Assembly: GCA_964390905.1 (NCBI GenBank) | Contig: CAYMLO010000026.1 | Coordinates: forward strand, 14,202-78,201 | Direction: 5' to 3' | DNA: 64,000 nucleotides | DNA from: JAFGLZ01 sp964390905 | GTDB taxonomy: Bacteria > Planctomycetota > Phycisphaerae > UBA1845 > JAFGLZ01 | Part shown: piece by piece, positions 1 to 7,784 of the stretch | Layout: every line of letters begins with the position of its first letter | Position numbering within the stretch: the stretch's first letter is position 1 | Translations under genes and position numbers: made by a program | Notes under the pieces: generated by a model | Databases searched by the model: none | What the model was told of the DNA's origin: nothing | What the model saw: only the letters and a program-made list of their open reading frames with translations

Positions 1-1
1 C

Positions 2-1456
2 GACGTGTGCGACAACTGCCCAAACGACGTCAACGCCGACCAGGCGGACGCCGACGGCGACGACGTGGGCGACGTGTGTGACAACTGCCCGAATGACGTC
101 AACGCCGACCAAGCGGACGGTGATGGCGACAACGTGGGCGACGTGTGCGACAACTGCCCGAACGCCGTCAACGCCGACCAGGCAGACGGTGACGGCGACG
201 ACGTGGGGGACGTGTGCGACAACTGCCCGAATGACGTCAACGCCGACCAGGCCGACGGTGATGGCGACGACGTGGGCGACGTGTGCGACAACTGCCCGAA
301 TGACGTCAACGCCGACCAGGCCGACGTCGACGGGGACGGCTACGGCGACGTGTGCGACAACTGTCCCAACATCGCCAACGCTGACCAGACGGACACAGAC
401 GGCGACGGCATCGGTGACGTCTGCGAGGTCGTCGATCTTGCGATGGGCGACTTGGGTTCGGACGCCGTTTACGTCTATCTGGACGTCGTCCACGCCGCGC
501 CGACGGGCCAGGAGCCCAACGCGGTTCTGGATCACTTTGCGTCCGGCATCGACGATCCGGTGGCGATGGACATCGCCGACGAGACGCTCTGCGTCGCGAA
601 CTATGCGGGCGATACGGTCACGATCTACCGGAACATCACGGCCCTGGTCGATAGCAACGAACCAGGCGTGATTCTCGACAACGCCGGCTCGGGGATTACC
701 CGGCCGACGGACCTGCGGGTGCACGGGGGCGATCTCTACGTCGCCACCGAGCAGCAGCCCAGCTCGGTCCGGATCTTCCGCGATGTGAGCACGCTGACCG
801 ACGGCGACGTGCCGGACGTCATTCTCAACGCGGTGGGCTCGGGGATCATTGCGCCGATGGGGCTGTTCGTGACCGATTCGGCCGTCTACGTGGCCAACGT
901 CAACGCGGTGACGATCTACAACGACCCGACGACGCTCGTCGACGGCACGCCGCCAGACGTCACGCTCAACGTGGCGGATTCGATGTTGAGCCTGCCCACC
1001 AAGCTGTTCGTGATTGACAACGTGCTGTACGTCTGCAACCTCGGTAACAGCACGATCACCGCTTACAGTCCGGCTGACGGCCTGAGCGACAACCAGGCAC
1101 CCGACTTCATCCTGGCTGGGCCTTCGGGGCTGAGCGAACCCATGGTTGCAGTTGGCGTTGCGGATCGGTTGTACGTCGGCTGCGCCGACAACGACGTTGG
1201 CGTCCGTGGCTATGGTAACCCGGCCACACTCGTGGACGGCAATCCTCCAATCGCCTCGCTAAGCGACCTGGTCGGCGTCGAGGATTGCCAGGGCATGGGT
1301 GTCTTCATGGGCTCGCTCTGGGTGGCCAGCGGCGGATGGCCCGGCGTTTATGGGTACCTTGATGCCGCGGGCATCGTGGACAACCAGGCGGCGGACGTCA
1401 TTCTGTATGATCCGACCATGACCGAACCGGTCAGCTTGGCGATCCAGGACCGGTAG
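2..1456 (+). CDS. Thrombospondin type-3 repeat / propeller-like secreted protein, 5' end outside window
   Basis: The reading frame is open at the left edge, so this is the C-terminal part of a longer protein. The first ~142 residues are six 23-residue units of the form CDNCPN-x-x-NADQ-x-D-x-DGD-x-x-GDV, the calcium-binding thrombospondin type-3 pattern with paired cysteines. The remaining ~340 residues contain a ~50-residue unit repeated about six times (NxVTIY, SGI-x-x-P and VYVAN-like strands), as expected for a beta-propeller of the SMP-30/NHL kind. In the family such proteins are extracellular and Ca-stabilised; signal peptide and anchor would lie upstream and cannot be seen. A strong hairpin terminator follows the TAG stop. 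Ligand and function are unknown. Confidence 0.8.
   Translation, partial: DVCDNCPNDVNADQADADGDDVGDVCDNCPNDVNADQADGDGDNVGDVCDNCPNAVNADQADGDGDDVGDVCDNCPNDVNADQADGDGDDVGDVCDNCPNDVNADQADVDGDGYGDVCDNCPNIANADQTDTDGDGIGDVCEVVDLAMGDLGSDAVYVYLDVVHAAPTGQEPNAVLDHFASGIDDPVAMDIADETLCVANYAGDTVTIYRNITALVDSNEPGVILDNAGSGITRPTDLRVHGGDLYVATEQQPSSVRIFRDVSTLTDGDVPDVILNAVGSGIIAPMGLFVTDSAVYVANVNAVTIYNDPTTLVDGTPPDVTLNVADSMLSLPTKLFVIDNVLYVCNLGNSTITAYSPADGLSDNQAPDFILAGPSGLSEPMVAVGVADRLYVGCADNDVGVRGYGNPATLVDGNPPIASLSDLVGVEDCQGMGVFMGSLWVASGGWPGVYGYLDAAGIVDNQAADVILYDPTMTEPVSLAIQDR
5..427 (+). repeat. Six in-frame 69-bp tandem repeats (TSP3 coding)
   Basis: The unit starting GTGTGCGACAACTGCCC recurs at 5, 74, 143, 212, 281 and 350, exactly 69 bases apart, each encoding one 23-residue Ca-binding repeat. 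The middle copies are almost identical at DNA level, the last two are more diverged, which suggests recent expansion of the inner units. Because no unique spacers separate the copies, this is not a CRISPR array. Confidence 0.9.
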
Positions 1457-1499
1457 CGCAACGGTCGTGTTGTCTTGGATCGATTCTGAATGATCGCTC

Positions 1500-1537
1500 A
1501 ACAGGGACCGGCGACTGTCGCCGGTCCCTGTTGTTAT
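1500..1537 (+). terminator. Rho-independent terminator
   Basis: A 15-bp perfect stem (AACAGGGACCGGCGA, 1500-1514, pairing with 1518-1532) closes on a three-base loop and is followed by a short T-rich tail (GTTATCT). It lies 44 bases after the stop of the TSP3 gene. The remaining bases up to the next gene show no further feature. Confidence 0.8.
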
Positions 1538-1655
1538 CTACCTCCTGCACGTGTGTGGTGGCCCGGCCTTGTCGCCGTCTCGCGCGGATGCTCAAATGCG
1601 GTTCGTGAGGGCCGGTCCCGAGGCAGGGGACGACTAGCCCTTCCGGTTCAGAGCG

Positions 1656-1946
1656 ATGCTTGATACGACAAGAACGCCTGAGGGAATCGTCGTTCGCCTC
1701 AAGGTCGTGCCCCGCGCGAGCCGCGATCGGATCGCGGGTGAGCTGGGCGGAGCGTTGAAGGTCACCGTGGCGGCTGCGCCGGAGAAGGGCAAGGCCAACC
1801 GGGCTGTCGTTCGATTGCTGGCCGGCGCCCTGGGGCTCCACGCCAACCAGATCGAGGTGATCCGGGGCACGACGTCAGCCAACAAGTCGGTCCTGATCCG
1901 GGGGGGCGACGAGCGGGCCGTCCAGTCGCTGGCAGCGTCCAGGTAG
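1656..1946 (+). CDS. DUF167 (YggU/UPF0235) family protein
   Basis: This 96-residue protein shows the DUF167 pattern: an N-terminal strand with LKVVPRASRD, then LKVTVAAAPEKGKANRAVV and a C-terminal IEVIRGTTSANKSVLIRG. Length and motif order match the family (about 95-100 residues). The fold is a small alpha/beta domain and the function is undefined; in many bacteria it lies near yggT or pyrroline-carboxylate reductase, not so here. It precedes the propeller protein by 12 bases, so the two are probably co-transcribed. Confidence 0.85.
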   Translation: MLDTTRTPEGIVVRLKVVPRASRDRIAGELGGALKVTVAAAPEKGKANRAVVRLLAGALGLHANQIEVIRGTTSANKSVLIRGGDERAVQSLAASR

Positions 1947-1958
1947 GGAAGGACATCG

Positions 1959-4199
1959 ATGGGCAAACGAAAGGTCACGAAGGCAAAACGGGCCTCGCCG
2001 CGGCGGGGCCGACTGTCCAGCCGCGAACCCAAGACCAGACATCCGGTCAGGCCGATCAGGGACCAACCCTTCTGGCAGGACGAGCATCTCCGGTACCCGA
2101 TTCACGATGACGATCAGGCCAACGACGTCCGGGGGGTTAGCGTGGATGCGTCGGGTCGTGTGTGGATCGCCACGGCGACCGGCGTCCGTTGGCTCGAGGA
2201 CGACCGGTGGGTCGTCCCGCCCGGGACGGATGGGCTTGGCCTGGCGTACCGGGTCCTCGACGACGAGCGGGGAACCGTGTGGGTGGGGACGTGGCAAGGA
2301 CTGTACGCCTGGAGGGACGGACGGCGCGAGAAGGTATCCGCCGTCACGGGCCCGATCAACTGCTTGGCGCGGTCCGCCGAGACGCTCTGGTGCGGGGGGG
2401 CGGCGGGGATCTGGCGGTGCGAAGCGGGTGACTGGACCAAGATGCCCGCCCGATGGTCCGGCGGGATGTACGGGATGGCGGCCACGGGCAAGGGCGTTTT
2501 GTATTGCGTGATGGAGGAGGGCGTGTGGCGGTACAAGGGCGACCAAGGCGAACTGATCCGCGGCCGCGATCGACTGCTCAGCAACTGCGCCCACGCGATC
2601 GCCGTGGATGGCAGGGATCGTGTGTGGGTCGGCAGCAACGCTGGGCTGGACGTGCTGACGGGCGGTCGTTCCCGACGGCAGTTCCGCGGCGAGAACGGTT
2701 TGCCGTTTGAAGACGTCCGCGCCATCGCGGCGGCGCCCGATGGCGAGACGATGTGGTTTGGCACGCCGAACGGCGCCATTCGCTACGAAGGCAAGCAGTT
2801 CATCCTTCGGCACAGCGAACGATGGGTCCTGAGCGACGACGTCCGCGCCATCGCCGTTGATAGCGATATGACCGCCTGGATCGCGACGTCCAAGGGGGTC
2901 AGCGCGATCCGTCGGCGAAAGATGACGCTGCGCGACAAGGCCGAGCACTACCTGAAAATCTGTCGGACGCGCCACGTCCGGTCTCCCGGGCTGGTCGGTC
3001 GCTGTCGGCTCGCCGATCGTGGCGTGCCCGAGAGCCACCAGGACGAGGACGACGACAACGACGGGCAGTACACGGCCATGTATCTGGCCGCCGAGTGTTT
3101 CCGCTATGCCGTCACGGGGGCCCAGGACGCCAAGGCGAACGCGACCGAGGCGTACCGTGCCTTGGAGTTCCTCGAGGCCGTCACCCCGATTCCGGGATTC
3201 GTCGCGCGAAGCGTCGTGCCCAGCACGTGGACGCGGATGCACGACGACGTGTACCCCGACGAGGTCGAGGCGGCTGAGCGCCGGCGGAACGATCCGCGGT
3301 GGAAGAACGTCAACCCGCGATGGCATCTGAGCGAAGACGGACGATGGTGGTGGAAGAACGACACCAGCAGCGACGAGATCGCCGGACATCTGTTCGGGTA
3401 TCCGATCTACCACGCCCTCGTGGCCGACGATGAGGAGAAGCGACGCGTGGCCGGGCTGGTTCGGCGGATCATGGACCACATCATCGACAACGGCTACGTG
3501 CTGCGCGACGTGGACGGCGAGCCGACGCGGTGGGCCCATTGGGGACCACAGGATCTCAACGACGATCCTGCCTGGCGGCCGGAACGGGCCGGCAACAGCC
3601 TCGAGATCCTGTCTCATCTGCGGGTCGCACACGACCTGACGGGCGAACAGCGATACCTGGACGCGTACCAGCGTTTGATCGACGAGCACGGCTACGCCGA
3701 GAACGTGCTCGAGATGAAGCCCGCCGACCCGAGCGATCAGAACCACATCCAGGACGAGTTGAACGGGTTGGTTTGCTATCACCTGCTGCGGCTGGAGACG
3801 TCGCCGAAGCTGCGCAAGATCTATCGAAAGGCTGTGCTTCGCTGGCTTGACATCGTCCGACACGAGTCCAGTCCGTTCTACAACTTCGTCTGCGGCAGCC
3901 AGCTGGACTGCCGTTTCGAGCTGGAGCGCTGTGTCGCGTTCCTCCGGGACACGTCGCTTGACCTGGTGGAATGGACGCTCGACAACCGGCATCGCCTGGA
4001 CATCACGATCGACCGGACGGCTGGCCTGCACGAACCGCAGGCGACCCGGGTCCTGCCCGCCAGCGAGCGTGGGGTGATCCGCTGGGACGGGAGCAGCATG
4101 GGCCTGATCCGCGGCCACGACGGATGGACTGAAAACACCGGCGAGCACTGGTTGTTGCCGTATTGGATGGGGCGATACTACGGGTGGATCAAGCGGTAG
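1959..4199 (+). CDS. Reg_prop beta-propeller protein with C-terminal helical domain
   Basis: The protein has 746 residues. Residues ~40-320 hold repeated VWIATATGV, VWVGTWQGL, VWVGSNAGL, MWFGTPNG and AWIATSKGV strands, the hallmark of Reg_prop repeats (two-component regulator propeller) that form a seven-bladed propeller. In classical hybrid two-component systems the propeller is periplasmic and senses oligosaccharides, but here there is no transmembrane segment, histidine kinase or signal peptide; the N-terminus is rich in Lys/Arg (GKRKVTKAKR). Residues ~320-746 are helical, rich in Trp and acidic residues, and resemble an (alpha/alpha) barrel as in uronyl hydrolases or heparinase-like proteins; I cannot assign a family. 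It follows DUF167 by 12 bases. Confidence 0.65.
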   Translation: MGKRKVTKAKRASPRRGRLSSREPKTRHPVRPIRDQPFWQDEHLRYPIHDDDQANDVRGVSVDASGRVWIATATGVRWLEDDRWVVPPGTDGLGLAYRVLDDERGTVWVGTWQGLYAWRDGRREKVSAVTGPINCLARSAETLWCGGAAGIWRCEAGDWTKMPARWSGGMYGMAATGKGVLYCVMEEGVWRYKGDQGELIRGRDRLLSNCAHAIAVDGRDRVWVGSNAGLDVLTGGRSRRQFRGENGLPFEDVRAIAAAPDGETMWFGTPNGAIRYEGKQFILRHSERWVLSDDVRAIAVDSDMTAWIATSKGVSAIRRRKMTLRDKAEHYLKICRTRHVRSPGLVGRCRLADRGVPESHQDEDDDNDGQYTAMYLAAECFRYAVTGAQDAKANATEAYRALEFLEAVTPIPGFVARSVVPSTWTRMHDDVYPDEVEAAERRRNDPRWKNVNPRWHLSEDGRWWWKNDTSSDEIAGHLFGYPIYHALVADDEEKRRVAGLVRRIMDHIIDNGYVLRDVDGEPTRWAHWGPQDLNDDPAWRPERAGNSLEILSHLRVAHDLTGEQRYLDAYQRLIDEHGYAENVLEMKPADPSDQNHIQDELNGLVCYHLLRLETSPKLRKIYRKAVLRWLDIVRHESSPFYNFVCGSQLDCRFELERCVAFLRDTSLDLVEWTLDNRHRLDITIDRTAGLHEPQATRVLPASERGVIRWDGSSMGLIRGHDGWTENTGEHWLLPYWMGRYYGWIKR

Positions 4200-4321
4200 G
4201 CTTCAGGCCTTTCTGGCGTCGCGATCTGGACGATGCTAACATGGGGTTGCTCTGAGGCGAATCGTCGGGGATCTATATCCGCCCTTGCGGCATTGAAGGG
4301 AATCGAGGAGCTTGCGCCGAG

Positions 4322-5833
4322 ATGGCAGACACCGATACGAAGGCCATCCTCAAGGTACTCACCGGCCTGTCCGGGAAGTTGGATCTGCGTGCGCCGGCGG
4401 TTGGGATCGTCCTGGCCGCGGGTCATGGCAAACGGATCAAGAGCGAGACGTCCAAGATGCTGCACGAGATCTGGGGCGTGCCGACGGTCCAGCGTGTCAG
4501 CAACGCGGTTTGCAGGGGGCTTGGGACGGACAACCTGATCACCGTAACCGGCGTCAAGGCCGTCGAGGTGGCCAAGGCCATCGGCTCTGGGCCGCACGCC
4601 GTCTACGCCTATCAGAGCGAACAGAGGGGAACGGGGCACGCGGTCCAGTGCGCCATGGAGATGTTGGGCAAGCGGCGCTATCGCGGGAGCATCCTGGTCA
4701 GTCCGGGCGATGTCGGGCTCCTGAACGCTGCGACCGTTCGGAGCCTGCGCAGAACCTTCAAGCGCGCGCACGCCGACATGGCCGTTCTGACCGGCCGATA
4801 TGAGGGGGACCCAAACAAGAACTACTTCGGCCGGATCATACGCGTGCCCGATACATCGCCCGATCGCGGCAAGATCCTGGGCATCGTCGAGTACAAGGAT
4901 ATCCTCAAGATGAAGCCCCGGGCCCGCTGGGTCTTTCAGTACAACGGGCGGCGGTACGCCTTCGGCCGCAAGGAGCTACTCGAGGCCCGGGAGTTCAACG
5001 CAGGCGTGTTCATCTACCGGGCCGATCCCCTGCGCAGGCACCTGTACGACATCAAGAGCGACAATGTTCAAGGCGAGATCTACCTGACCGACTTGATCAA
5101 GATCTTCGTCCGGCGTGGCTTGAGCGTCGTCGCCCATGTCGCCCGAGACAACGCGGTCTCGCTCGGCTTCAACAACAAGACGGTCTTGAAGGAGATGGAG
5201 GCCATCGCCCGGCGGCGCGTCTACGACCGGCTGCGCGACATCATCACCATCCGCGACGAGGACAACTTCTTTGTCGCCGACGAGGTCGTGGACGACCTGG
5301 TCCGCATGGACCGGAAGGGCAAGCCGCTGGACATCGTCGTCGACGTCGGCGCCCGCGTCCACAAAGGGGCCAAACTCAATTACGGCGTCGTGATCGGACG
5401 CGACGCCATCATCGACGGCCATGTCCGGTTCGGACGGAACGTCGAGATCGGCAACAACGCCTTGGTCACCTGCTACGCTCACCAGAAGGTCGTCATCGGC
5501 GACAACTGCTCGATCATGCGTGGCGACATGGTCAAGGGCCAGGTCACGATGGGCGACAACGTGCGGATCGAATCCAACGTCATCATGACCGGCAGCGACG
5601 ACTGGCCCGTCGTGGTCGGCGACAACGTGACCATCAAGGGCACGACGTACATCTTCGGGTGCACGATCGAACCCGACGTCGACATCCTGCATTCGGTCCT
5701 GATCCGCAAGCTCGTGGAGCGAATCGAGCGGCGGGACGGGACGGTTCAGCCGATTCGGTTCTACCTCCCCTTGGCCGAAGGGCTGGACTCGATCATTCCG
5801 CTCGACGGACCAGGCGACGGCCCGGATTCCTAG
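4322..5833 (+). CDS. GlmU-like nucleotidyltransferase with left-handed beta-helix domain
   Basis: The protein has 503 residues. Residues ~22-260 form a nucleotide-sugar pyrophosphorylase Rossmann domain with the signature GIVLAAGHGKRIKSETSK and an EQRGTGHAVQ stretch typical of the UDP-GlcNAc pyrophosphorylase half of GlmU. Residues ~340-470 are hexapeptide repeats (VVIGRDAII, VEIGNNALV, VVIGDNCSI) of a left-handed beta-helix. The helix is shorter than in GlmU and lacks the usual acetyltransferase C-terminus, and there is a ~20-residue N-terminal extension and an insert near residues 180-215. It is therefore a sugar-1-phosphate nucleotidyltransferase of the GlmU type rather than certain GlmU. 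The ATG follows a GAGGAG-like site. Confidence 0.7.
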   Translation: MADTDTKAILKVLTGLSGKLDLRAPAVGIVLAAGHGKRIKSETSKMLHEIWGVPTVQRVSNAVCRGLGTDNLITVTGVKAVEVAKAIGSGPHAVYAYQSEQRGTGHAVQCAMEMLGKRRYRGSILVSPGDVGLLNAATVRSLRRTFKRAHADMAVLTGRYEGDPNKNYFGRIIRVPDTSPDRGKILGIVEYKDILKMKPRARWVFQYNGRRYAFGRKELLEAREFNAGVFIYRADPLRRHLYDIKSDNVQGEIYLTDLIKIFVRRGLSVVAHVARDNAVSLGFNNKTVLKEMEAIARRRVYDRLRDIITIRDEDNFFVADEVVDDLVRMDRKGKPLDIVVDVGARVHKGAKLNYGVVIGRDAIIDGHVRFGRNVEIGNNALVTCYAHQKVVIGDNCSIMRGDMVKGQVTMGDNVRIESNVIMTGSDDWPVVVGDNVTIKGTTYIFGCTIEPDVDILHSVLIRKLVERIERRDGTVQPIRFYLPLAEGLDSIIPLDGPGDGPDS

Positions 5834-5875
5834 GCTGGCGGTGTCAGCATCAGGCCTCGCCCGCCGCCGGGGACG

Positions 5876-7747
5876 TCACCTGGTCGGCGAATCTGCCGGC
5901 TCGTCCGGGATGAACCGACTGACGCGACGCACGGGGGCGGTGTTCTTCAGGTACCTCTGTCGTTTGTAGAGCGGGATTCGCGAGCCAGGCGGGTCGATGG
6001 CCACGACGGTGTTGCCCTTGAGGGTCAACACGTAGTGTGCCCGGCCGATGTCCCTTTCGATCCGCTTGATGCCGATCGGAAAGCGCAAGACGCAGGACTG
6101 CCCTTGGCCCATCTCGCCGATGTCGAGGTAGCGTCCTTGCCACACGACGGTTCTGGCGTTTCCGTCAACCGTGTACGTAACGGTGTTGTCCGACGCTTGG
6201 ACCCAGTCGGGGACTCGCACGAGGACCCGCGCGCATTTCCGCTTGATGCGCAGCTCGACCTTGCCCTCGTAAGGGATGTGACTGTGGACGTCGGCCCACC
6301 GTGAGGCCCGGTTCAGCAGGAGATGCACGCGCAGCGCTCCGCGGTCATGCTGAACCATGTCCCGGTGGACGTGGTAGAACGCACGCGTGCAGTTGCTGAT
6401 GCAGCAGGTCATGATGCCGGGCCCCATTTCGGGAAGGTGCCATTCGTTCACGCCCGCCCAGCCGCCGAAGTTGCCCGTGAGCTTCCCAACCGCCTCTTCG
6501 ACCTTCGCGTCAGGGAACGTCAGTCCTCGTGTACGGTTCTCCGGCAGGTCGTAGAACCAACGCGTGTCAGTCAGTTGGAGCGTCGCGATGTGGTTTCGGA
6601 TGAAGCGGTCAACGTCGTCCCAATAATCGCCCGCGCCGACCCGGGTGAGCAACAGCGCCATCATCACCAGATCGGCGGAACAACAGGCCTCGGTGTTGTC
6701 GATCGACTGCCGACGCGGGAACTTGCCGTAGCAGTATTCGGGTGCAAAGCCGATGTCGCGCGAGCAGAAGGTCATGACGTGGTCGTAGGCACGCCGTGCG
6801 AAGGCGACGTACTCCTGGTCGTCCGCAGCGATGCCGTATTCGAGGAGCGCCTGGGCGACGATACAGTTGTGATGCCAGTGAACGACCGGCCAGGAATGCG
6901 GATGTCCGGCCAGGAAGCGTCCATCCGGCGCGAAGACCTCCGCGTGGTCCTTGAGATACCGCGCGAGTCGTCCGGCCAGGGACAGCGCAGCCGGGTCTCG
7001 CGTCACTTCGTAGAAGCGACAAAGGCCCTGGAGCGTCCAGCCCATGAAGGTGGCGTTCCAGCCACACGCTGCTTGACGACGGTCGGCTGCCTTCATGGAC
7101 TGGATGTCCGTCGGGTTGGGCGAGGCGTGCGCGGCGTCAGCGCAACCGTCATCGGGCGGCGTCACCTGCAGCCCGACGTGGATCCAGGCACCGTCCCTGT
7201 AGGGCACGGCCACCTCTTGCAGGCGTCGCAGCGCCCGGCGGCCCAGCGCCGTCCACCGCGGGTCGCGCTCGCGGAGCGCATTGGCGGCGATCCAGCACAG
7301 CCGCCGCCCCCCCTCCGGACCATGCATCACCGGGTTGATCTGCGACCAGGCCAGCCATGCCCGCCGCCAGTCCTTATCCACCGAGATGTTGTCCGTACAG
7401 CCGGTGGCCATCCGCGCCAGGAGCGTCGACTCCATGAACTTGCCGTAAAGGACCACGTTTCGAAGAACCTGGGGCCACGGTTTCAGGGAGATGAAGTGAT
7501 TGCAGACGTGGTCGGTCGGGGGAAACGGCTTGGCCGGCGGTCCGCCGATACATCGGGTGAACCCGTTGATCGACAGCTTCATGCGTTCGGCCAGGTCCAG
7601 CGTGTCGGGCACGAGGATCTCGTAGCGCGTTCCTTCAAACGGCGGGACGGTGGTGGGCGGCAGCGGCGCGCGCCGGGGTGCGAGCGCAGGATCGCCCGCG
7701 CCTGCGCCCCACGCCGTGACGATGACGGCTGTCATCGTAGGCAACAT
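5876..7747 (-). CDS. GH127-like (DUF1680) glycoside hydrolase, probable beta-L-arabinofuranosidase type
   Basis: The protein has 623 residues with a short N-terminal hydrophobic segment that may be a signal peptide. The body looks like an (alpha/alpha)6 barrel with a C-terminal beta domain. Two motifs decide the call: NTEACCSADL, matching the Glu-x-Cys site of GH127, and GIMTCCISNCTRA, matching the paired-Cys motif. In GH127/GH146 these residues bind zinc and provide the cysteine nucleophile. An extra cysteine after CCISN is unusual. The substrate in this family is usually beta-L-arabinofuranose of plant glycans; here it is inferred only. It lies tail to tail with the GlmU-like gene and 37 bases downstream of the metallohydrolase, so the two may form a transcript. 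Confidence 0.7.
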   Translation of the reverse strand: MLPTMTAVIVTAWGAGAGDPALAPRRAPLPPTTVPPFEGTRYEILVPDTLDLAERMKLSINGFTRCIGGPPAKPFPPTDHVCNHFISLKPWPQVLRNVVLYGKFMESTLLARMATGCTDNISVDKDWRRAWLAWSQINPVMHGPEGGRRLCWIAANALRERDPRWTALGRRALRRLQEVAVPYRDGAWIHVGLQVTPPDDGCADAAHASPNPTDIQSMKAADRRQAACGWNATFMGWTLQGLCRFYEVTRDPAALSLAGRLARYLKDHAEVFAPDGRFLAGHPHSWPVVHWHHNCIVAQALLEYGIAADDQEYVAFARRAYDHVMTFCSRDIGFAPEYCYGKFPRRQSIDNTEACCSADLVMMALLLTRVGAGDYWDDVDRFIRNHIATLQLTDTRWFYDLPENRTRGLTFPDAKVEEAVGKLTGNFGGWAGVNEWHLPEMGPGIMTCCISNCTRAFYHVHRDMVQHDRGALRVHLLLNRASRWADVHSHIPYEGKVELRIKRKCARVLVRVPDWVQASDNTVTYTVDGNARTVVWQGRYLDIGEMGQGQSCVLRFPIGIKRIERDIGRAHYVLTLKGNTVVAIDPPGSRIPLYKRQRYLKNTAPVRRVSRFIPDEPADSPTR

Positions 7748-7784
7748 GCCAGATCCCTTCGATCAGGTCCTGCCCGCGGATCGC

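Noticed and set aside
5..427. CRISPR-like repeat array
   Set aside because: The 69-base units are contiguous, without spacers, and encode Ca-binding repeats in frame.
1875..4148. Minus-strand open frame of 757 codons
   Set aside because: It is antisense to the propeller gene and consists of low-complexity Arg/Val/Asp-rich protein; high GC makes long antisense frames common.
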